The notes beneath the pieces were generated by a model that searched no databases, was not told the origin of the DNA, and saw only the letters and a program-made list of their open reading frames with translations. Positions 1-4,969 of a stretch of DNA of 6,475 nucleotides are shown piece by piece. The DNA comes from Rhodothermaceae bacterium (GTDB lineage Bacteria; Bacteroidota; Rhodothermia; Rhodothermales; Rubricoccaceae), in NCBI GenBank assembly GCA_013003465.1, contig JABDIZ010000279.1:1-6475 (forward strand). Reading direction: 5' to 3'. The stretch's first letter is position 1; every line of letters starts with the position of its first letter. A program made the position numbers and the translations under genes.

Positions 1-318
1 GCCGAGGGACAGCAGGGGCTCGGCGTGCCGCACCTTGTCAAACTGATCGAGCGGCGCCCCTCCCACCCGGTGTGTCGGCGAGTCGGGGGTCTGGAGGGCG
101 GGGAAGCGCACTTCGAGGGACTGGAGAGCTCGAAAAAGCCGGTCGTACTGAGCGTCGCTGATGAGAGGCTCGTCGTCGCGGTAGTAGGCTTCCCCGAGGC
201 GAGCCACAAGCGGGCGGAGCCGTGCAACCCAGGCATCGGCATCCGCTTCCGGCACCGTATCGAGGGGCGTGTCGGCAAGGGCGCGGAGCGCATCGAGCGC
301 GTCGCTGGCGAGGTCCAT
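1..318 (-). CDS. ligA: NAD-dependent DNA ligase LigA, N-terminal part (gene runs off the left edge)
   Basis: LigA seals nicks in duplex DNA using NAD+, joining Okazaki fragments and finishing repair in the cytoplasm. Only the first 106 residues are visible; the family is usually about 670 residues, so roughly 85% lies outside. Seen: the Ia domain that binds the NMN half of NAD+, with YYRDDEPLISDAQYDRL at residues 45-61. Its Tyr45, Asp55, Tyr58 and Asp59 correspond to E. coli Tyr22, Asp32, Tyr35 and Asp36. Then come the family signature SPTHRVGG (residues 80-87) and FDKVRHAEPLLSL (93-105), which leads into the adenylation domain. The catalytic KxDG lysine should lie just beyond the edge. The start is the ATG at 318-316, 2 nt after the stop codon of the upstream rodZ-like gene. 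No strong Shine-Dalgarno precedes it (only a G-run about 11 nt upstream), so translational coupling to rodZ is likely. The identification is very secure. Confidence 0.96.
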   Translation of the reverse strand, partial: MDLASDALDALRALADTPLDTVPEADADAWVARLRPLVARLGEAYYRDDEPLISDAQYDRLFRALQSLEVRFPALQTPDSPTHRVGGAPLDQFDKVRHAEPLLSLG

Positions 319-320
319 GT

Positions 321-1412
321 CTACGGCGTCCCCCGGAGGGTCGCGAGCGAGTCGAGCAGCCGCTGGCCGTTGGCAGGCGTGAGGCGGAGAATCTGCCCGC
401 GCGGTGGCTGCCACTCGAACCCCTGCAAACGCAACGTGACTTCAGCCGGGTCGAGGCCGTTGGCCCCTTCGCCCCAGAGTGTCAATTCCTCGCTGCTCTC
501 AAAGGTGGGCGTGTTGCCGGGTTCGATCCAGTGCCCGAGCCGCTGGTTCGGCGCCTCCGTGACGCGAAAGTTCTGCAACCCATTGCCCCCCGCGACGACC
601 GTCACGCGGATGGGGAGTTCCAAGCGGGGCGCGGAGGAAACCGGGGCGACTTCCACGGCCGCCGAGTCGGGCGTCGTGGCCTGCGCCGTATCGACGCGGG
701 CGAGTTCTGCCTCGCGGTCGGGGGTCGGGCTGGAGTCACGGAAGAGCAGCCACAGCACCGTCGCCACAGCGAGCACAATGACGACGGTCACGCCCAGGAT
801 GGTCCCCCATGATCGGTCGAAGGTGCGTCCGCCGCTTCGTGCCGTAGACGTGCGCGCGGTGGGCGGCGGCGTGGGAGGGGGGGTTGCCGTCGGCTCAGCC
901 GGGGCTTCAGCGAGGGCAGCCACCGCCGGGGCCTGGTCTGTGGGAGCAGAGGTCTTGTCCTCGGCCTCAGGAACGCCTACTGCTGCCTGCTCCTCGACCG
1001 GCGGCAGGGCCTCCTTCGGGTCCGGGGTGACTGGCTTGGTCGGCTCCGGGGTCTGCGGCGGCGCTTCTGGCACCGAGACGGTCTCCGGCTCCACCGAGGA
1101 CGGCTCTGCCGCACGCGGCGCGGCGGGAGTTGTGGCCCCGTCGGGATTCAGGTCCCCTTGATAGGAACCCGTGCGAGCCATCTCGTACGCCTCCAAGACT
1201 TCGCTCGGCACGAGGCCAATCGCGCTGGCGTAGGCCTGCACGAAGGCCTTCAGGTACACATCGTTGAAGGCGGGATCGCCGAGCAGCCGACCGGCTTCAA
1301 ACCGTTCGATCACGTCAGCCGGGATGCGGGTATCCTGCTGAATCTGCTGAATGGTCACACCGGCGCGTTCGCGGGCGGCGAGAAGATCGGCTTCGAACAA
1401 AGAGGCGGCCAT
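321..1412 (-). CDS. rodZ: RodZ-like protein: N-terminal helix-turn-helix, Pro-rich linker, one membrane helix, extracytoplasmic DUF4115-like domain
   Basis: A 363-residue bitopic membrane protein. Seen: a RodZ-type helix-turn-helix domain at residues about 4-80 (LLAARERAGVTIQQIQQDTR, then IERFEAG and YLKAFVQAYASAIGL). A low-complexity Pro/Ala/Glu/Thr linker follows at about 88-195. A single transmembrane helix lies at about 203-224 (WGTILGVTVVIVLAVATVLW). A beta-rich C-terminal domain at about 265-345 resembles DUF4115. Known of the family: RodZ links MreB filaments to the elongasome in rod-shaped cells, its HTH domain contacting MreB rather than DNA. The same architecture is also annotated generically as an HTH-domain protein, so a strict MreB role is inferred. 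The start at 1412 is the first ATG after an in-frame stop. It has no Shine-Dalgarno; C-rich bases precede it. ligA follows 2 nt downstream on the same strand, indicating one transcript. Confidence 0.82.
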   Translation of the reverse strand: MAASLFEADLLAARERAGVTIQQIQQDTRIPADVIERFEAGRLLGDPAFNDVYLKAFVQAYASAIGLVPSEVLEAYEMARTGSYQGDLNPDGATTPAAPRAAEPSSVEPETVSVPEAPPQTPEPTKPVTPDPKEALPPVEEQAAVGVPEAEDKTSAPTDQAPAVAALAEAPAEPTATPPPTPPPTARTSTARSGGRTFDRSWGTILGVTVVIVLAVATVLWLLFRDSSPTPDREAELARVDTAQATTPDSAAVEVAPVSSAPRLELPIRVTVVAGGNGLQNFRVTEAPNQRLGHWIEPGNTPTFESSEELTLWGEGANGLDPAEVTLRLQGFEWQPPRGQILRLTPANGQRLLDSLATLRGTP

Positions 1413-1612
1413 CGGGGGGCGCGGCAGGCAGTGGCGGAGCCTCAGAATACGAACGAGAAGCCACTCCGGGTAGCCTCATGCGAATAGTCCTACCACACGG
1501 TCCGGCTCACCGGACGCTGTACCGGCGCACGACTGGACACGGTCATGCAGCCTTGTAGGCCTATCATGCGTTGACCTTGCAAGATCCCGTCCACGCTCAA
1601 CAGAGACGCGCC
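1413..1612. promoter_or_regulatory. Divergent intergenic region between the rodZ-like gene and the LytTR regulator gene
   Basis: This 200-bp gap must hold promoters for the minus-strand rodZ-ligA unit and the plus-strand LytTR gene. A TATCAT hexamer at 1562-1567 resembles a -10 box for the plus strand, but I see no matching -35 at normal spacing. If it is real, transcription would begin around 1573, which favours the ATG at 1613 over the TTG at 1571. No clear Bacteroidota-type promoter (TTG, about 19 nt, TAnnTTTG) was found in either direction. The exact promoters are not resolved. Confidence 0.35.
1500..1515. repeat. 16-bp inverted repeat (possible operator) in the divergent promoter region
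   Basis: GTCCGG-CTCA-CCGGAC is a perfect 6-bp inverted repeat around a 4-bp centre. It lies 87 bp upstream of the rodZ-like start and about 98 bp upstream of the LytTR start. Neither side has a T-run, so a terminator is unlikely. A dimeric regulator site is possible, perhaps for autoregulation by the LytTR protein, although LytTR sites are usually direct repeats. In GC-rich DNA a 6-bp repeat can also occur by chance. Confidence 0.35.
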
Positions 1613-2518
1613 ATGGAACCCCCACGACTCGCTCTCTCCTCTGAACCTCACCGTGTAACGATCTGGGGCCTCTCTGCCGTGGCCTGGACGATGCTGGCTC
1701 TCTTCACGGCCACCCATCAGTGGGCGGACTTACTCAGCACGGGGAAGCAACTGTCGTGGATGCAGGCCTTCGCATGGCAAGGCGTGAGTTGGCTTCTGCT
1801 TATTCCGGCCACGCCTGTGCTATACGCCCTGGTTCGCCGATTCCCGCTCGACCGGGCTCACCTCCACCGTGTACTCGGGCATGCGGCCGCGAGCGTGGTG
1901 TTCGGGACGCTCTTCCTGTTGGTCTCCATTCCGATCCGCGTGGCGTTTCACCCCAGCCCGATCCGCTGGTCGCTGTTCGGCCAGGCCTTCTACAAATCCG
2001 CTCCGCAGGTCGTCGGTCTCGGCGTGCTGGCCTACTGGGCCGTCGTGCTCCTCGCCTCCCTTGCCGAGACGAGGAGGCGCCTCTATGGCACGCATGCGGT
2101 GCCCCGACCTGAAGACTCAACAAGTCCCGTCGCATCCGAGCCATCCGCACCCGAGATTCGGCAACGTGACCCCGACTCGGTCGTTCTGACGACACCGATC
2201 GGCGTTGTCCAACTGCATATCAAAGAGGCCGGATGGGCCGAGCCTGCCCCACCTGGCGCTCGGCTCCACACCGATCGCGGCCCCGTTCTGGTCCGGCACA
2301 GCTTGAGCGCTCTTGAGGAGATGCTCACACCCTACGGGTTCGTACGGGTGCATCGTGGGTACCTGGTAAACACCACACGCGTCCGCGAAGTGATCGGGGC
2401 GGCGAGCCGCGACGGCACCCTGCGCTTGGACACCGGCGATTCCCTTCCGATCAGTCGTCGGCGCCGGGCTCACCTCGACCAAGCCCTGCGTGACAGACCC
2501 GTAGTCCACAGCCCCTAG
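1613..2518 (+). CDS. Membrane-anchored LytTR-family transcriptional regulator (four helices plus LytTR DNA-binding domain)
   Basis: 301 residues from the ATG at 1613. An in-frame TTG at 1571 would add 14 residues that look non-structural. Seen, numbered from ATG1613: four hydrophobic segments at about 15-34, 52-74, 89-111 and 130-150, then a charged, Pro/Ser-rich linker (about 155-187), then a C-terminal LytTR domain (about 190-295). Domain marks are ARLHTDRGPVLVRHSLSALE, FVRVHRGYLVNTTRV and LPISRRRRAHLDQAL, which match the family's conserved core. Known: LytTR domains bind DNA through beta strands, usually in two-component response regulators. Here there is no receiver domain, so this looks like a one-component regulator that senses at or in the membrane. 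No histidine kinase is adjacent. Targets are unknown; the region upstream of its own gene and the lipoprotein gene 139 nt downstream on the same strand are natural candidates. There is no good Shine-Dalgarno. LytTR assignment is high confidence; the start is moderate. Confidence 0.88.
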   Translation: MEPPRLALSSEPHRVTIWGLSAVAWTMLALFTATHQWADLLSTGKQLSWMQAFAWQGVSWLLLIPATPVLYALVRRFPLDRAHLHRVLGHAAASVVFGTLFLLVSIPIRVAFHPSPIRWSLFGQAFYKSAPQVVGLGVLAYWAVVLLASLAETRRRLYGTHAVPRPEDSTSPVASEPSAPEIRQRDPDSVVLTTPIGVVQLHIKEAGWAEPAPPGARLHTDRGPVLVRHSLSALEEMLTPYGFVRVHRGYLVNTTRVREVIGAASRDGTLRLDTGDSLPISRRRRAHLDQALRDRPVVHSP

Positions 2519-2526
2519 GCGTTCCC

Positions 2527-2554
2527 GCCGAGCCGCTAAGCCGTACCGCTCGGC
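2527..2554 (+). repeat. Inverted repeat after the LytTR gene (weak hairpin)
   Basis: GCCGAGC and GCTCGGC form a 7-bp stem around a 14-nt loop, starting 9 nt after the LytTR stop codon. No T-run follows, so it is not a classical intrinsic terminator. It could slow transcription between the LytTR and lipoprotein genes or stabilise an mRNA end, or it may be chance in GC-rich sequence. Confidence 0.3.
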
Positions 2555-2646
2555 CGTCATGGTGCGCCGCTCGCTTCACCGCCTCTTTCTTTGGTCTTCT
2601 GTACCGCTAGGTTACGGGCTCCCTCGCAGTCCCCTAACGTTCATTC

Positions 2647-2651
2647 GGAGG
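2647..2651 (+). promoter_or_regulatory. Strong Shine-Dalgarno (GGAGG) that fixes the lipoprotein start
   Basis: GGAGG lies 6 nt before the ATG at 2658. It is the only textbook ribosome binding site in the window. It selects ATG2658 over the upstream in-frame ATG at 2559, which would place 33 non-signal residues ahead of an obvious lipoprotein signal peptide. Confidence 0.8.
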
Positions 2652-2657
2652 TACCCC

Positions 2658-3383
2658 ATGAAGCTCGCAGTGGCTTGGATCGCGGTCTTGATGACAAGCA
2701 TGGCCGTGCTCGTCATGTCGTGTGCTGCCCAGGCGCCGGTGGCGCCAGACGAGGCCTTCGAGCGTGCCGTCGAACGCGCCCGCGCCCCGGACGAGGATGG
2801 CGCCATGACGGCCTTGCGCGTCGCGCTGGAAGCGGATTCGAGCGCCTACCAGCGTGCGCTGCTTGAACCGGCCTTCTCGGAGCTTCGCGATACACCGGCC
2901 TTCCGGGACGCCGTTCACGAGGCGGCGGTGAGGCACGCGGTCTCCCACCTCACGCTCGTGCCCGAGGACGAGCCGGGAGAATGGCTTGCGATTGAAGGGC
3001 AGGTGATCGGCCCGGCTGGGGAGACGGTCCCGAGAGCCGTGGTGCGCATCTTCGCCACGGATGCGGAAGGACGCTACCATCCCGAAATCGACGGCGAGCG
3101 CGTGCCACGCATTTTCGGCACGGTGGTCGCCGATGCGGAAGGGCGTTTCGTCTTCCAGACGGTCCGCCCCGGCCCGTATCCGGGAACACGCAACGCCCGG
3201 CACATCCATATCTCCGCACGCACCGCCGACCTGCGTCTCGCGCGCCCCGGGTATGCGGTATTTGATGACGATCCGCTGCTGTATGAGCCGCAGAGCGCGG
3301 AGCAGCGCGGCGAGGCCATTCGAATCGTGATGCAGCCCGCCGACGGGCAGATGCACGGCACGTTGCTGCTGCCGATGCGATAA
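2658..3383 (+). CDS. Predicted lipoprotein with intradiol ring-cleavage dioxygenase-like domain
   Basis: 241 residues. Seen: a signal peptide MKLAVAWIAVLMTSMAVLVMSC with a lipobox-like VMSC, so Cys22 is the likely lipidated residue. A helical stretch at about 31-98 follows, in which EPAFSELRDTPAFRDAV recalls the last repeat of TPR-type domains. A beta-sandwich at about 108-228 begins GQVIGPAGETVPRAVVRIF. It carries the pattern of protocatechuate/catechol dioxygenases: GRY (Tyr140), FGTVVADAEGRFVFQTVRPG, GPYPG (Tyr174) and RHIHIS (His182, His184). These four residues line up with the two Tyr and two His that hold Fe(III) in protocatechuate 3,4-dioxygenase. The Tyr-to-His loop is shorter than in that enzyme. 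The substrate is unknown. Inferred location is the cell envelope, which is unusual because classical members are cytosolic. No aromatic catabolism genes are nearby. An alternative is a transthyretin-like fold without catalysis, but the intact ligand set argues for metal binding. Confidence 0.85.
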   Translation: MKLAVAWIAVLMTSMAVLVMSCAAQAPVAPDEAFERAVERARAPDEDGAMTALRVALEADSSAYQRALLEPAFSELRDTPAFRDAVHEAAVRHAVSHLTLVPEDEPGEWLAIEGQVIGPAGETVPRAVVRIFATDAEGRYHPEIDGERVPRIFGTVVADAEGRFVFQTVRPGPYPGTRNARHIHISARTADLRLARPGYAVFDDDPLLYEPQSAEQRGEAIRIVMQPADGQMHGTLLLPMR

Positions 3384-3404
3384 CGGCCCGGCATCCTTTC
3401 ACCT

Positions 3405-3442
3405 AAAGGGAAAGCCCGGTGCCTGCTGACAGACACCGGGCT
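3405..3442 (-). terminator. Intrinsic terminator of the merR-tRNA-Pro unit
   Basis: Read on the minus strand, AGCCCGGTGTCTG and CAGGCACCGGGCT pair as a 13-bp stem with a single G-U wobble and a TCAG tetraloop (stem at 3413-3442). TTTCCCTTT follows (3405-3413). The first stem base is the last A of the encoded tRNA CCA end, so the hairpin begins immediately at the mature 3' end. On the plus strand no T-run follows the stem, so it would terminate the converging lipoprotein gene only weakly. Confidence 0.85.
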
Positions 3443-3518
3443 GGTCGGGTAGGCGGGATTTGAACCCACGACCTCCTGCCCCCCAGGCAGGCGCGCTACC
3501 GAGCTGCGCCACTACCCG
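3442..3518 (-). tRNA. tRNA-Pro, anticodon GGG, CCA end encoded
   Basis: A full cloverleaf can be folded. The acceptor stem is CGGGTAG with CTACCCG. The D arm has stem GCGC/GCGC and loop AGCTCGGTA. The anticodon stem is CCTGC/GCAGG with loop CTGGGGG, giving anticodon GGG after the invariant U33 and followed by G37. The variable loop is AGGTC. The T arm is GTGGG-TTCAAAT-CCCGC with one T-G pair. The discriminator is A73 and CCA is encoded in the DNA. A first C1-G72 pair with A73 is typical of bacterial proline tRNA. It reads CCC (and CCU by wobble), a useful codon class in a GC-rich genome. It lies 21 nt downstream of the merR stop on the same strand and is probably processed from a merR-tRNA transcript. 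The length is 77 nt including CCA. Confidence 0.96.
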
Positions 3519-3539
3519 AGTCGTCAAAAGGTACAGCGA

Positions 3540-3866
3540 TCAAGGGAGGCGGTTCAACACGTCCTCTAAAAACGCACGGAGCTCCGCGAGTTCCTCGTGC
3601 GATGCGGCACCCGGCGCCGGGGCGCCCCGCGCTAAGGCTTGCCGTGCGCCTTCGATGGTGTACTTCTCGTCGCGGAGCAGATGCTGGATGCGCTCGACGA
3701 TCTCGATGTCGCGGGCCGTGTAGGTCCGGTTGCCCGCGCGGTTTTTTTTGGGGCGGAGTTGCTCGAACTCGGTCTCCCAGTAGCGCAGCACGTGGGCCTT
3801 GAGGCCGGTGATCTCGCTGACCTCGCTGATCGAGTAGTAGAGTTTTTTGATCGTGTCGGTCTTCAT
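3540..3866 (-). CDS. Small MerR-family transcriptional regulator (RYWE type, no cysteines)
   Basis: 108 residues. Seen: an N-terminal winged HTH of MerR type. YYSISEVSEITGLKAHVLRY (residues 10-29) leads into RYWE. The wing LRPKKNRAGNRTYTARDIE spans 37-55. Further helices follow (IVERIQHLL at 56-64 and YTIEGARQAL at 69-78). A short C-terminal helix at about 90-107 is probably the dimerisation helix. There is no effector domain and no Cys, so metal or thiol sensing as in CueR, ZntR or SoxR is ruled out. The RYWE and YTIEGAR motifs match the small MerR proteins encoded beside tRNA-Pro (and after ihfA) in many Proteobacteria; this is recollection, not a search result. The target and signal are unknown. 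The ATG at 3866 has no Shine-Dalgarno; the 5' leader is probably very short. Confidence 0.93.
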   Translation of the reverse strand: MKTDTIKKLYYSISEVSEITGLKAHVLRYWETEFEQLRPKKNRAGNRTYTARDIEIVERIQHLLRDEKYTIEGARQALARGAPAPGAASHEELAELRAFLEDVLNRLP

Positions 3867-3932
3867 ACGGGGAAACTAGACTGCATCAACCCTCTATCGC
3901 AAGGGTCGAACCCTGCCGGCGGCGTAGCGTTC
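3867..3932. promoter_or_regulatory. Divergent promoter region between merR and the EamA transporter gene
   Basis: Only 66 bp separate the two start codons. For merR (minus strand) a weak promoter can be proposed: TTGCGA at 3902-3897, 18 nt, then TAGTTT at 3878-3873. This would put the start of transcription at or beside the merR ATG. Nothing comparable is clear for the transporter. The short gap means that any MerR autoregulatory site here could also affect the transporter. Confidence 0.3.
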
Positions 3933-4874
3933 ATGGCGCGCTATCCGCCCACGCCTGTGCTTCGCTCCGACCGGCGCTACGACGCCGCCCTCCTTCTGGT
4001 CGTTCTGATCTGGGGCCTCAACTTCCCGATCATCAAGGTCCCGCTGGCGGTGATGCCGCCCTTCACCGTTAACCTCTTCCGGTTTCTGGTCTCCATTGCC
4101 GTGCTGGGGGCGCTCTGGGCGGCCGAGGCCCGGCGGCAGGGCCGCGCCTTCGCCGGGGCCTTCCGCAAGCAGCCGTGGACCATCGGCGGGCTGGGCCTCA
4201 TCGGGCATGTCGGCTACCAGGTGTTCTTCATCCTCGGCGTAGCGAATACGACGGCCGGGAGTGCAGCGCTCATCATCGCCTCGGCGCCCATCTGGACGGC
4301 CCTCATCGGCCACTTGTCGGGCGTGGACCGGCTTCACTCAGCGCAGTGGGCAGGTGTGCTGCTCTCGTTCGTCGGCGTGCTCACGGTTGTGCTGGCGGGC
4401 GAGGGCCAGGTGGATTTCTCCAGCGACGCATTCGTGGGCAACATGCTGATGCTCGCAGGCGCCGTGATGTGGGCCCTCTACACCGTCCTGAGCCGCCCCG
4501 TGATGGCCCGCGGGGCCGATCCCCTCGCCTTCACCTTCTTCGGTGTGCTCGTCGCCATGCCGATCCTGATCGCCCTCGGTCTCTTCACGCTCCCGGCCAC
4601 GGACTGGGCGGCCGTTGATGGGTGGACGTGGCTCGCGCTCCTCTTCTCCGGCGGCCTCTCCACGGGCCTCGCCTACTACCTCTGGAACGTGGCCGTGCGC
4701 CGCGTCGGCCCGTCGCAGACGGCCGTGTTCTCGAACCTCGTGCCGTTCGTGGCGCTGCTGGCGGCGCTCGTTGTGCTCGGCGAGCCTATCACGTGGGCGC
4801 AGGTCTTCGGCGGCGTCCTGATCATCGGCGGGCTAGTGGTGATGCGGCGCGGGCGGCAGCTAGTACCGGCCTGA
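3933..4874 (+). CDS. EamA/DMT-superfamily transporter (10 membrane helices)
   Basis: 313 residues. Seen: two tandem EamA repeats (about 19-155 and 168-304), each with five hydrophobic segments, which is the usual RhaT/YdcZ/PecM-type drug/metabolite transporter layout and length. Recognisable marks are LIWGLNFPIIKVPL in helix 1, NLFRFLVSIAVLGA in helix 2, ALIIASAPIWTALIG at 112-126, WALYTVLSRPVMARG in the second repeat, SNLVPFVALLAALVVLGEPI at 267-286 and IIGGLVVMRRGR at the end. Known: the family exports small metabolites, amino acids or drugs by proton-coupled or exchange transport; the substrate cannot be read from sequence. The ATG at 3933 was chosen because residues upstream in this frame lie antisense to merR and are not transporter-like. 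There is no Shine-Dalgarno. The gene is divergent from merR and convergent with the SbcC-like gene. Confidence 0.93.
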   Translation: MARYPPTPVLRSDRRYDAALLLVVLIWGLNFPIIKVPLAVMPPFTVNLFRFLVSIAVLGALWAAEARRQGRAFAGAFRKQPWTIGGLGLIGHVGYQVFFILGVANTTAGSAALIIASAPIWTALIGHLSGVDRLHSAQWAGVLLSFVGVLTVVLAGEGQVDFSSDAFVGNMLMLAGAVMWALYTVLSRPVMARGADPLAFTFFGVLVAMPILIALGLFTLPATDWAAVDGWTWLALLFSGGLSTGLAYYLWNVAVRRVGPSQTAVFSNLVPFVALLAALVVLGEPITWAQVFGGVLIIGGLVVMRRGRQLVPA

Positions 4875-4944
4875 CTTGCAATAACGGCTCCTGTTGCGTA
4901 GTGCGTGTGCTGACCCATCAGCGGTCCCGACACGGATGACGACC

Positions 4945-4957
4945 CGCCAGAATGGCG
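4945..4957. repeat. Small hairpin in the convergent gap between the transporter and SbcC-like genes
   Basis: The 95-bp gap between convergent stops (4875-4969) holds two short inverted repeats: GCTGA/TCAGC at 4909-4922, and CGCCA/TGGCG with a 3-nt loop here. Neither is followed by a T-run in either direction, so I cannot name a terminator for either gene. No gene fits in the gap. Confidence 0.25.
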
Positions 4958-4969
4958 AAGCCAGACCCG

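Noticed and set aside
25..1161. Long plus-strand open frame (378 codons) across ligA and the rodZ-like gene
   Set aside because: It is antisense to two well-supported genes, has low-complexity Gly/Ser/Val/Arg composition without a domain, and is expected in GC-rich DNA opposite a Pro/Ala/Glu-rich linker.
1571..1612. TTG start for the LytTR gene
   Set aside because: The 14 extra residues are not conserved-looking and the TTG would overlap the possible transcription start; kept only as an alternative.
1800..2560. Minus-strand open frames opposite the LytTR gene
   Set aside because: Arg/Gly-rich shadow translations of a clear membrane-LytTR protein.
2559..2657. 33-residue N-terminal extension of the lipoprotein
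   Set aside because: The extension is basic and non-signal-like, and would bury the lipoprotein signal; the GGAGG before 2658 marks the real start.
3639..3932. 98-residue N-terminal extension of the EamA transporter
   Set aside because: It lies mostly antisense to the MerR gene and adds no membrane segment; the transporter begins normally at 3933.
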